The notes under the pieces were generated by a model. That model ran no database searches, was not told the origin of the DNA, and saw only the letters and a program-made list of their open reading frames with translations. Positions 6,938 to 13,516 of a stretch of 17,759 nucleotides of DNA are shown here, piece after piece; positions within the stretch are counted from its first letter, which is position 1, and every line of letters starts with the position of its first letter. This stretch comes from an uncultured Collinsella sp. (GTDB taxonomy: Bacteria; Actinomycetota; Coriobacteriia; Coriobacteriales; Coriobacteriaceae): positions 1 to 17,759 of the forward strand of contig UQZU01000038.1 in the NCBI GenBank assembly GCA_900545665.1. Reading direction: 5' to 3'. The position numbers and the translations under genes were made by a program.

Positions 6938-8299
6938 ATGCTGCGCAGGAAAATAGCGGCAGAGCTGGAGCGCTGGCTGAAGTCTGTCGAGCAAAAGGCC
7001 TTATTCATTACGGGTTCTCGCCAGATCGGCAAAAGCTATTCGATTCGCGCATTTGGCAAAGCCAACCATGCAACCTACATCGAGCTTAACCTCATGGAAA
7101 ATCGCCAGGCAAAAGATGCTCTTCTCGAGGCGCGGGATGCCGATGATTTCATCAGCAGGGTGACGCTTCTTTCGGGAAAGTCGATTGCACCAGGCAAAAC
7201 GCTCGTGTTTATCGATGAGGTCCAAGAGGCCCCCGACATCATGACGATGGCAAAGTTCCTTGTTGAGGACGGGAGGTGCCGCTGGGCGTTTTCGGGGTCA
7301 ATGCTCGGGACTCAGTTCAAGGGCGTCAGGTCCTATCCCGTGGGGTATGTCCACGAGCTTAGGATGTTCCCGCTCGATTTTGAGGAGTTTTGCTGGGCAA
7401 CCGGGGTGAGCGAGGGGGCTCGCCAAACGATACGTAACGCGTGTATCAGCGAGAGGCCCATTCCTGATTACATTCATGACGCGATGATGGCAAACTTCAG
7501 GACCTATACCGTTGTCGGCGGAATGCCGGAGGTCGTGCAGCGTTTCCTTGACACGCGGGGCGACCTTGCCTCTGTTCGTCAGCTACAGTCAGAGCTCAAC
7601 GAACAGTACCGGCGGGATATCTCCAAGTATGCAAGCGGGCGAGCCCTGCAGGTGCAGAGCATCTACGACCAGCTCCCTATTATGCTCGAGGGCGAAAACA
7701 AGCGCTTCGTGCTCAATTCCATTGACCCTAAGGCTCACTACGAGAAGTATCAGCGAGATTTTGCATGGCTTGTCGATGCCGGCGTTGCTCTCAAAGTCGA
7801 TATCGTAACCGAGCCAAAATCGCCCCTGCTTAAGACGGCACGGCCATCGCAGTTCAAGCTATATCAATCGGATACGGGTATGTTGATGGCGCGCTACCCC
7901 GTTGGAGTCGCCCAAGCGGCGTATCTTGATAGCAAGGAGCCCAATCTGGGCGGCATTTACGAAAACGTGGTGGCCCAGCAGCTGGCTGCCCAAAATCGCC
8001 AGCTTTACTACTATCAGACAAAAAAGCGCGGTGAAGTGGACTTTGTGGTCGACGGACCGGATGGGACGGCTGTTCCGATCGAGGTTAAATCGGGCTCCTA
8101 TTACCACGCGCACGCTGCGCTCGGTCATGTGCTTGATACGGCTGAATATGGCGTAAGGCTCGGGATTGTTTTCTCGAGAGGCAACGTTGAGCGCAACGGA
8201 GCGGTTCTCTATTTGCCGCTATATGCGACCTGGGCCCTTTCGGATGTTTTGGGCGACTCCTGCGCCGAGGGGATAAAGCTGGAGGTCAAGCCGGTCTAG
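6938..8299 (+). CDS. AAA_14 / DUF4143 family ATPase
   Basis: This 453-residue protein has an N-terminal P-loop ATPase domain: Walker A GSRQIGKS (26-33), Walker B TLVFIDEVQE with Asp93-Glu94, and sensor-like FSGS (118-121). The C-terminal DUF4143 region ends in a PD-(D/E)xK-like motif: GEVDFVV with Glu366/Asp368, then IEVKSG with Glu382-Lys384. The family is abundant in anaerobes and archaea and has no established cellular role; DNA-related or regulatory functions have been guessed. The ATG at 6938 is preceded by GAGGGGAG; earlier in-frame TTG and ATG codons at 6914-6919 lack a site. It stands alone, with an AT-rich upstream region and palindrome copies 1 and 2 on either side, suggesting acquisition as a single-gene cassette. 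All catalytic motifs look intact. Confidence 0.88.
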   Translation: MLRRKIAAELERWLKSVEQKALFITGSRQIGKSYSIRAFGKANHATYIELNLMENRQAKDALLEARDADDFISRVTLLSGKSIAPGKTLVFIDEVQEAPDIMTMAKFLVEDGRCRWAFSGSMLGTQFKGVRSYPVGYVHELRMFPLDFEEFCWATGVSEGARQTIRNACISERPIPDYIHDAMMANFRTYTVVGGMPEVVQRFLDTRGDLASVRQLQSELNEQYRRDISKYASGRALQVQSIYDQLPIMLEGENKRFVLNSIDPKAHYEKYQRDFAWLVDAGVALKVDIVTEPKSPLLKTARPSQFKLYQSDTGMLMARYPVGVAQAAYLDSKEPNLGGIYENVVAQQLAAQNRQLYYYQTKKRGEVDFVVDGPDGTAVPIEVKSGSYYHAHAALGHVLDTAEYGVRLGIVFSRGNVERNGAVLYLPLYATWALSDVLGDSCAEGIKLEVKPV

Positions 8300-8311
8300 G
8301 GCCAGTCCCAG

Positions 8312-8342
8312 ATGTGACAAAGGGACAGTCCCTTTGTCACGT
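8312..8342. repeat. Palindromic repeat, copy 2
   Basis: This copy has 15-nt arms around a central A (8327), with one mismatched pair near the ends. The core GTGACAAAGGGAC is identical to copy 1. It begins 12 bp after the ATPase stop codon. Reading frames that begin MTKGQSLCH nearby are translations of this repeat and are not genes. Confidence 0.88.
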
Positions 8343-8346
8343 TCAT

Positions 8347-8374
8347 GAGCGTGGTTTTTCTCCCACGCTCGTTT
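8347..8374 (+). terminator. Probable terminator of the ATPase gene
   Basis: GAGCGTGG (8347-8354) and CCACGCTC (8363-8370) form a perfect 8-bp stem around an 8-nt loop, followed by GTTTTAT. It lies about 50 bp after the ATPase stop, between convergent genes (the phosphatase ends at 8417 on the other strand). It therefore could serve as the plus-strand terminator. Confidence 0.55.
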
Positions 8375-8416
8375 TATGCCGATGGCGTGGCCCGTGTGCC
8401 CGCGCCGCCCGAGCGC

Positions 8417-8863
8417 CTACAGCTGCTCGAGCATGGCGGTGCAACCGGCGAGTACATCGCGGTAGGTGGCGTCGAAATTGCCGGTGTACCAGGGGTCGGC
8501 CACGTCGCCGGGGCGATCGGTCCAATCGAGCAGGCGCGAGATCTTGCCATCGGGGTCCTTCCCAAAAATTCGGTACAGGGCGCGGGCGTTCTCGTCGTCC
8601 ATATAGACAATGTGGTCCCAGTCGCCATACTCCGCGCGACGCACCTGACGTGCGCGATGTGCGACGACGGGAATCCCGACCTCGCGTAGCTTGGCAACGG
8701 TACCGTGGTGTGGCGGGTTGCCGATCTCCTCGGTCGAGGTCGCCGCGGAATCGATGGCAAACTCCGCCTCGCGCCCAGCGCGGCGCACGAGCTCGGTAAA
8801 CACCGACTCGGCCATCGTCGAGCGGCAGATGTTTCCATAGCAGATGAACAGTACACGTTGCAT
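8417..8863 (-). CDS. Low-molecular-weight protein tyrosine phosphatase
   Basis: This 148-residue protein is the usual family length. The active-site P-loop is CYGNICRS (8-15), with nucleophile Cys8 and Arg14. The general-acid loop is DPWY with Asp123 near the C-terminus. The family dephosphorylates tyrosine (and in some bacteria arginine) on proteins such as capsule-regulating kinases; the target here is unknown. I chose the ATG at 8863 because AAAGGA lies about 9 nt upstream and the P-loop then falls at the normal position. A frame extension of 15 residues upstream has no family support. It follows the MFS gene by 45 bp on the same strand and may be cotranscribed with it. Confidence 0.9.
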   Translation of the reverse strand: MQRVLFICYGNICRSTMAESVFTELVRRAGREAEFAIDSAATSTEEIGNPPHHGTVAKLREVGIPVVAHRARQVRRAEYGDWDHIVYMDDENARALYRIFGKDPDGKISRLLDWTDRPGDVADPWYTGNFDATYRDVLAGCTAMLEQL

Positions 8864-8908
8864 ATGCGGTTTCCTTTCGATCGCCATCATCGAGCTCGAG
8901 TATCGCAT

Positions 8909-10150
8909 CTACGCCTGCGCCATCGCCCTCTTGCGTTCCCAGCGAGCCAACTTAATCGTCACCAGCGTAAGCACCCAGGCCACAAGCGAGAACGCGGCAC
9001 CCACTGCGCCTACATATGCAATGCCAACGCTGCTTACCACGGTGCCGCCCACTGCGGTGCCAAACGAGATGCCGACGTTAAACGCCATGGGCTCAACCGA
9101 ACTTGCGAGTACCATCGACTTGGGATGGCGGCTGCGTGCCACGTCCATAAAGTGCGTGATGCACGACACCGAGAACAGGTACATGAGCAGCGCCAGGCTA
9201 AAGACAAAGACCAGCGCGAGCGGCATGGTGCCGCCCACAGCAAACAGTCCGAGTAACGCTGCAGCCTGCAGCACAAACGTCACGAGTAGCGCCTTCATGC
9301 CAAAGCGCGCATCGATCCATCCGCCCAGGATGTTCGAGATCAGGCAGAACACGCCGTAGGCCATGAGCGTGGTACTGGCTTCGACCGTGCCCATGCCCAG
9401 CACCTGCTCAAGATAAGGCGTCACGTAGCCGTAGAAAACGTAGACCGACCCCACGCCAAACAAAAAGATGAGCATGCCGGTGATGATGCTCGGCTCGCGT
9501 AGCAGACCCGCCTGCTCGCGAAAAGTGGCGGGCTCGTCGGTTTGCCCAGCGCGCGGCATAAACGCCACGAGCGCTCCGCAGATCAGAACGGCAAAGGCCA
9601 GCGTGCCGTACATGGCCACGTGCCAATCGAGCGTGTCGGCCACAAACTTGCCGATCGAAGTGACAAAGACCATTGCCACGGAAAACGCACCATATACCAC
9701 CGAGATGGCAAGCGAAGTTTGCTGCGGAGACAGAAGCTCGGGGATGTACGTCACGCCCACGGCGAGCAGTGCGCCCGAGACGGAGCCCAGGATGATGCGC
9801 GAGATGAACAGCACCTGGAAGTTGGGCGCCAACGCCATGACCAGGTTGCCGAGCACAAAGACGATGCTGTAGCACACGAGCAGCTGGTAGCGGCGAAAAC
9901 GCCCCGTACTGAGCGCGAGCACCGGCGTCGAGATAGCGTAGATCAGTGCGAACACGCTAATAAGTTGGCCTGCGGTGGCAAGCGATACGCCGAGTTCCGT
10001 CGCTAGGTCGCTTTCGATGCCGATGACCACGAACTCGGAGCAGCCGAGCGAGAATCCCAACAGCACGAGCAGCGCCAGGCAAAGATTGGTGCGCGCGGGG
10101 GAGAGCGCGGCGGCGGTTGACTTACTTTTTGGCGTGGTTGCGGCGGTCAA
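8909..10150 (-). CDS. MFS exporter, AraJ/DHA1-type
   Basis: This is a 413-residue, roughly 12-helix transporter. The first helix region carries GFSLGCSEFVVIGI, followed by AGQLISVFALIYAISTPVLA and a cytoplasmic GRFRR. This is the layout of COG2814 (AraJ-like sugar or drug efflux permeases) of the major facilitator superfamily. A charged cytoplasmic loop with DEPATFREQ divides the two six-helix halves. I favour the TTG at 10150, which has GGAG 8 nt upstream; a GTG at 10159 overlaps that site. The open frame continues upstream to 10237, but there it reads through palindrome copy 3 (MTKRLSLCH), so an annotation starting there would be wrong. The substrate is unknown. Confidence 0.85.
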   Translation of the reverse strand: MTAATTPKSKSTAAALSPARTNLCLALLVLLGFSLGCSEFVVIGIESDLATELGVSLATAGQLISVFALIYAISTPVLALSTGRFRRYQLLVCYSIVFVLGNLVMALAPNFQVLFISRIILGSVSGALLAVGVTYIPELLSPQQTSLAISVVYGAFSVAMVFVTSIGKFVADTLDWHVAMYGTLAFAVLICGALVAFMPRAGQTDEPATFREQAGLLREPSIITGMLIFLFGVGSVYVFYGYVTPYLEQVLGMGTVEASTTLMAYGVFCLISNILGGWIDARFGMKALLVTFVLQAAALLGLFAVGGTMPLALVFVFSLALLMYLFSVSCITHFMDVARSRHPKSMVLASSVEPMAFNVGISFGTAVGGTVVSSVGIAYVGAVGAAFSLVAWVLTLVTIKLARWERKRAMAQA

Positions 10151-10180
10151 GGTTGTCACTCCAATGTCGCGTGAATAAGC

Positions 10181-10193
10181 GGGATTCAATCCC
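10181..10193 (-). promoter_or_regulatory. 13-bp palindrome upstream of the MFS gene
   Basis: GGGATTCAATCCC is a perfect palindrome around one base, about 30 bp upstream of the MFS start. It is well placed for a repressor operator, but no regulator gene is adjacent and no confident -35/-10 pair is visible. Confidence 0.35.
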
Positions 10194-10206
10194 TGCAACT
10201 CTAACA

Positions 10207-10241
10207 GAATGTGACAAAGGGACAGTCTCTTTGTCACATTC
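10207..10241. repeat. Palindromic repeat, copy 3
   Basis: This copy has 17-bp arms (GAATGTGACAAAGGGAC and near-complement) around a central A at 10224. One position differs (TCTC instead of TCCC on the right arm), leaving a G-T type pair. It lies about 57 bp upstream of the MFS start, in the gap between divergent genes, so it cannot be a terminator for either. Confidence 0.88.
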
Positions 10242-10259
10242 GCGGCGTGGCTGCCGCCT

Positions 10260-10324
10260 AAACCGTCACAACATTCGATGAAAATCTCGAAAACGAGGAA
10301 AAACGTCGAATGTTGTGACGGTTT
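10260..10324. repeat. 65-bp element with 18-bp inverted ends
   Basis: AAACCGTCACAACATTCG (10260-10277) is perfectly complementary to 10307-10324. The 29-nt interior is A-rich and holds a small hairpin, CTCG AAAA CGAG (10286-10297). It is adjacent to, but distinct from, palindrome copy 3. It carries no ORF and I see no flanking target-site duplication. It might be a miniature mobile element, a structured RNA element or a protein-binding site. A downstream T-run is short (GTTTTC), so it is at best a weak plus-strand terminator, and no gene reads into it. Confidence 0.8.
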
Positions 10325-10410
10325 TCGTGTCCGGCGCGGGTGAGCTTCGGTGCCGTCTGGGGGTATAAGACTAGCGAGTGTTTATTTGCGAGGCCTAAGG
10401 GGCGCCCCGT

Positions 10411-11280
10411 ATGGATATCGATAACTTTGAATGGTGGTATAGCGAGGGCGAGGCTCCGGACGAGGAGTGGGACGAGCCCGCGTCGCGTGACGTGTCGAGC
10501 GACGAGGACGAGACCGGCAACGATGCCGCTGTCGAGCCTGATGCCGCCTCCGATGCCGCCGAGCCCCTGACCTTTGAGCAGGCTTGGGCCCAAGCCGAGG
10601 CCGATGAGGCTAAGGCCGATGCCACGGCCACACTCGGTGAGCCGGCGGACATGTCCATCTCGCCGGCCAAGACCCCGCAGCCGCGCCATAACATCGACCC
10701 CGACAGCACGGCATCCTTCAGTATTCTCGACGTGCCCTCGCAGGGTGCTCAGGCGCCCGCGCCCACACGTCGTCCCAATCTGTCTCGCGAGGAAGATGCA
10801 GGACGTCGCTCTCCGCTCGGCCCCATCCTTATCGCCTTCATGGCCGGCGTTATCGCATGCTCGGTAATTGGAAACGTCTGGAGCCATGTTGAACAACAGC
10901 GAAAAGACGCCGCCAAGGTCGAGATGTCTATCGAGCAATCGCTCGGCCGCACGCGCTCGGTACATGTGTCGGTCGAGGTCAAGGACGGCGCGACGTGGGA
11001 CACCGCGCGCGGCGACAGCCAAATGCTCATCCACATCGTGGGGCGCACGCTCAAAGGGCAGACGATTGACGAGTATCAATACGTCAATTCCGCTGGTGAC
11101 GGCATCGAACTTAAGCCCGGCGACTACGAGCTCACCGTCGATGAACCGCCCGTCGCCACCGACGGCACGCGCTTCCGTGCCTCAAAGCGCATGGTCCCCG
11201 TGAGCTTTAACTCACAGGCGCCTGACACGGTCGACACCACACCGCAGGGCGGGTTCGACCTTTACGTGGATACCCAGTAG
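10411..11280 (+). CDS. Acidic single-pass membrane protein, unknown function
   Basis: I do not recognise a named family for this 289-residue protein. The first 130 residues are acidic, Ala/Asp/Glu-rich and probably disordered, starting with a Trp/Tyr-bearing stretch (DNFEWWYS, 4-11). One membrane helix spans about 137-156, preceded by arginines (RR, 132-133). This predicts a cytoplasmic N-terminus and an extracytoplasmic C-terminus. The outer part (about 180-289) is beta-rich; its ELKPGDYELTV (232-242) resembles the edge of Cna_B or transthyretin-like folds. The ATG at 10411 has AAGGGG upstream; that site lies inside the palindrome GGGGCGCCCC (10399-10408). TATAAG at 10364-10369 may be a -10 box with a poor -35. 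An opposing frame on the other strand lacks these features and is not credible. Confidence 0.75.
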   Translation: MDIDNFEWWYSEGEAPDEEWDEPASRDVSSDEDETGNDAAVEPDAASDAAEPLTFEQAWAQAEADEAKADATATLGEPADMSISPAKTPQPRHNIDPDSTASFSILDVPSQGAQAPAPTRRPNLSREEDAGRRSPLGPILIAFMAGVIACSVIGNVWSHVEQQRKDAAKVEMSIEQSLGRTRSVHVSVEVKDGATWDTARGDSQMLIHIVGRTLKGQTIDEYQYVNSAGDGIELKPGDYELTVDEPPVATDGTRFRASKRMVPVSFNSQAPDTVDTTPQGGFDLYVDTQ

Positions 11281-11324
11281 GTGCTCGCCGCTCATTCCGC
11301 TATGACTACTCAATAATCGCCTGC

Positions 11325-11373
11325 TGTCCCGTCCCGCCGCCAAGAGTGGGACAATAGCCCTCGACACTATTGT
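11325..11373 (+). promoter_or_regulatory. Paired inverted repeats before the epimerase gene
   Basis: In the 113-bp gap, TGTCCC (11325-11330) pairs with GGGACA (11348-11353), and ACAATAG (11351-11357) pairs with CTATTGT (11367-11373). The two stems share ACA at 11351-11353, so they are mutually exclusive as full helices. The second is followed by TTATTTTT and then the epimerase ribosome-binding site. This could be a weak terminator of the preceding gene, an attenuator, or an operator; I cannot distinguish these from sequence. Confidence 0.4.
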
Positions 11374-11393
11374 TTATTTTTGGAGGAAGTAGC

Positions 11394-12287
11394 ATGTCTA
11401 CCGTCACTACCATCAAGCGCGGCGGCCTCACCGCGGCCATCGATTCCATGGGCGCCCAGCTCACGAGCCTTGCCCTCAACGGCAACGAGTATCTGTGGCA
11501 GGGCGACCCGGCCTTTTGGGGCAAGCACGCGCCCATCCTGTTCCCTATTGTGGGCTCGCTGCGCAACAACACGGCGACGTCTGCGGCCGGCACCTGCGAG
11601 ATGCCGCGCCACGGACTCGCGCGCATCGTCGAACACAAGCTGGTCGAGGTTTCGGAGGACGGCTCCTCGGTAACGTACGAGATCACCGACACGCCCGAGT
11701 CGCTCAAGGCGTTCCCGTTCCACTTTAAGCTCAACATGACCTATGCCCTGACTGGTGACGCCACACTTACCCAGACCTTTGCCGTCACCAATACCGGCGA
11801 CGTGGACCTGCCGTTCTCGGTGGGCGGCCACCCCGCGTTTAACGTACCGGCTCCCGGTGCCGAGGACGAGGCATTCGAGGATTACGAGCTGGCGTTTACC
11901 GAGGCTTGGACTAATGAGGCTCCCATCATCACGCCCGACGGTCTTATGACGTTCGAGGGCAGTTACAAGGCTCCCGATAACTCGGACGTGCTGCCCATCA
12001 CGCACCGCAGCTTCGATAACGACGCCATCATGTTCACTGATACCCCGGGCTCCACGCTCACGCTGCGCGGCCGCAAGTCGGGCCACGGCGTCAAGATCGA
12101 CTTTGAGGGCTTTAAGTACATTGGCGTGTGGTCTGCCGCCAACGACGCCCCGTTTGTGGCGCTCGAGCCCTGGACCGGTCACACCACCATGGACACCGAG
12201 GACGACGTCTTTGAGCACAAGGTCAACACCATCACCTTGGCTCCCGGCGCTACCGATAAACGTAGCTTTAGCGTCACCCTGCTCTAG
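11394..12287 (+). CDS. Aldose 1-epimerase family protein (LacX-like)
   Basis: This 297-residue protein belongs to the galactose mutarotase-like fold, which interconverts alpha and beta anomers of hexoses in the cytoplasm. Features are WQGDPAFWGKHAPILFPIVG (35-54), RHG (72-74), SVGGHPAFN (142-150) with likely catalytic His146, and VALEPWTG (255-262) with likely general base Glu258. This pattern is closest to the LacX-like branch of the family, whose true sugar substrate is often untested. The ATG at 11394 has GGAGG 7 nt upstream. The gene is flanked by a structured 5' gap and a strong terminator, so it is probably monocistronic. No sugar utilisation genes adjoin it. Confidence 0.9.
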   Translation: MSTVTTIKRGGLTAAIDSMGAQLTSLALNGNEYLWQGDPAFWGKHAPILFPIVGSLRNNTATSAAGTCEMPRHGLARIVEHKLVEVSEDGSSVTYEITDTPESLKAFPFHFKLNMTYALTGDATLTQTFAVTNTGDVDLPFSVGGHPAFNVPAPGAEDEAFEDYELAFTEAWTNEAPIITPDGLMTFEGSYKAPDNSDVLPITHRSFDNDAIMFTDTPGSTLTLRGRKSGHGVKIDFEGFKYIGVWSAANDAPFVALEPWTGHTTMDTEDDVFEHKVNTITLAPGATDKRSFSVTLL

Positions 12288-12358
12288 AGGTTCCGCCGTT
12301 CTAATGAACGGCGGGCCGGTCGACGCTGCGCGCCGCCCAGGGCGACAATTTGTCATTC

Positions 12359-12400
12359 AAAAGGCAAGGCATGACCAGAAGGTCTATGCCTTGCCTTTTT
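12359..12400 (+). terminator. Intrinsic terminator of the epimerase gene
   Basis: AAAAGGCAAGGCATGACC (12359-12376) pairs with 12381-12399 around an AGAA loop, with one bulged T, and ends in TTTTT. It is 71 bp past the stop codon. A shorter GC hairpin, CCGCCGTT (12293-12300) with AACGGCGG (12307-12314), directly follows the stop and may protect the mRNA 3' end. Confidence 0.85.
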
Positions 12401-12406
12401 CATGCC

Positions 12407-12462
12407 TAGTCGTTGGGGACGTTCTTGTTTGACTAGTCGTTTAAGAACGTCCCCAACGACTA
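12407..12462. repeat. 56-bp element with 20-bp inverted arms
   Basis: TAGTCGTTGGGGACGTTCTT (12407-12426) is perfectly complementary to 12443-12462. The 16-nt loop contains the palindrome GACTAGTC and a second TAGTCGTT (12434-12441), so the right end AACGACTA can pair with either copy. It lies between the epimerase terminator and the promoter region of the amino acid importer. It has no T-tail and is unrelated in sequence to the 33-bp palindromes. Confidence 0.82.
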
Positions 12463-12493
12463 CCAATCGTTTTCAGTTCGTAAACTTGTATAT

Positions 12494-12511
12494 ATGCATT
12501 TATATATGCAT
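12494..12511 (+). promoter_or_regulatory. ATGCAT inverted repeat, candidate ARG-box-like operator
   Basis: ATGCAT occurs at 12494-12499 and 12506-12511, separated by TTATAT, forming an 18-bp AT-rich dyad about 70 bp upstream of the binding-protein start. Size and AT-rich dyad symmetry are reminiscent of ArgR/AhrC arginine boxes, including TGCAT-type half sites in actinobacteria. The dyad overlaps the TATATA-rich stretch likely to hold the -10 region. The link to arginine is tentative; the site also suits other amino-acid-responsive regulators. Confidence 0.4.
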
Positions 12512-12580
12512 TTGCTGGAGGTAGCGCTGAGCGGTATCCTGTTAAGTCGTCAGCATACGATTCAACAGGGAAGGCAGATT

Positions 12581-13507
12581 ATGCATTCTCCCCATCAACG
12601 CGACGCGCATCCGCAGCCGATATGCAGCCGTCGCATCTTTTTGGGTAGCGCTCTCGCTGCGAGCGCTTCTGTCGTCGCCGCCGCACTTGCCGGTTGCCAG
12701 CGCCCCTCCACGCTGGAAGTAGTTCAGCCCACGACGGGCGGCGGTCGCGACGACCTGTCCGATTCCGTTATCGGCAAGGACAAGATCCGTATCGGTATGG
12801 AGGCGGCCTACGCCCCGTACAACTGGCAGGTCTCCGAGGCCAGCGAGTTCACCATTCCCATCGACAACGTGCAGGGAGCCTACGCCGATGGCTACGACGT
12901 GCAGATCGCCAAGATCGTCTGCAAGGCCCTCGGCGGCGAGCCCGTTGCCGTCAAGCAGAGCTTCTCGGGCCTTATCGATTCGCTCAACAACGGCCAGATC
13001 GACCTCATCATCGCCGGCATGAGCGCCACGCCCGAGCGTGAGGAGTCGGTCGGTTTCTCCGACCCGTACTTCATTGGCTACTTTGGCCTGTTCGTAAAAG
13101 AGGGCTCGCCCTACCAAAACGCCACCAAGCTCAGCGACTTCAGCGGTGCCACGGTGCTCGGCCAAAAGGACACCATGCTCGATACCGTCATCGACGAGAT
13201 TCCGGGCGTTGTGCACAAAAACCCGGTCGACTCCGTCCCCACGGTGTTCTCGAACCTGCTGCAGGGCACCTGCGACGCCGTGACCTACAACACCGAAAAC
13301 GAGAAGGGCTATATGGCTCAAAACCCGGGCATCGTTCCCATTCATTTTGCCGAAGGCGAGGGCTTTAAGCAGGAGGTCGCGGCAAACGTCGGCTGCCGCA
13401 AGGGCTCGGACAAGCTGCTTAAGCTCATTGACAAGACACTCAAGGGCATTAGCCAAGAGGAGCGCGACCAAATATGGGACGCGTGCCTCGATCGTCAGCC
13501 GGCATAG
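12581..13507 (+). CDS. Amino acid ABC transporter binding lipoprotein
   Basis: This 308-residue protein has an N-terminal signal with a twin-arginine motif SRRIFLG (16-22), a hydrophobic stretch and a lipobox LAGC (36-39). It is therefore probably Tat-exported, lipidated at Cys39 and anchored on the outer face of the membrane. The rest is an SBP_bac_3 (cluster 3) fold: KIRIGMEAAYAPYNW, then ADGYDVQIAKIVCKALG, and IDLIIAGMSATPEREESVGFSDPYF. These proteins capture polar amino acids or opine-like molecules for import. An AGGGAAGG site precedes the ATG at 12581; longer in-frame starts reach into the operator and are unlikely. The permease gene follows after 9 bp. Specificity cannot be read from sequence. 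Confidence 0.9.
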   Translation: MHSPHQRDAHPQPICSRRIFLGSALAASASVVAAALAGCQRPSTLEVVQPTTGGGRDDLSDSVIGKDKIRIGMEAAYAPYNWQVSEASEFTIPIDNVQGAYADGYDVQIAKIVCKALGGEPVAVKQSFSGLIDSLNNGQIDLIIAGMSATPEREESVGFSDPYFIGYFGLFVKEGSPYQNATKLSDFSGATVLGQKDTMLDTVIDEIPGVVHKNPVDSVPTVFSNLLQGTCDAVTYNTENEKGYMAQNPGIVPIHFAEGEGFKQEVAANVGCRKGSDKLLKLIDKTLKGISQEERDQIWDACLDRQPA

Positions 13508-13516
13508 GGAGGCAGC

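Noticed and set aside
8314..8799. 161-codon plus-strand frame starting in palindrome copy 2
   Set aside because: Its first residues are translated repeat and the rest is an arginine-rich antisense frame of the phosphatase.
10151..10237. N-terminal extension of the MFS transporter
   Set aside because: The extension reads through palindrome copy 3 and has no ribosome-binding site, whereas TTG at 10150 has GGAG at proper spacing.
10258..11079. 273-codon minus-strand frame opposite the acidic membrane protein
   Set aside because: It ends inside the 65-bp inverted repeat and has no ribosome-binding site or domain. The plus-strand frame has a start signal, a membrane helix and a coherent layout.
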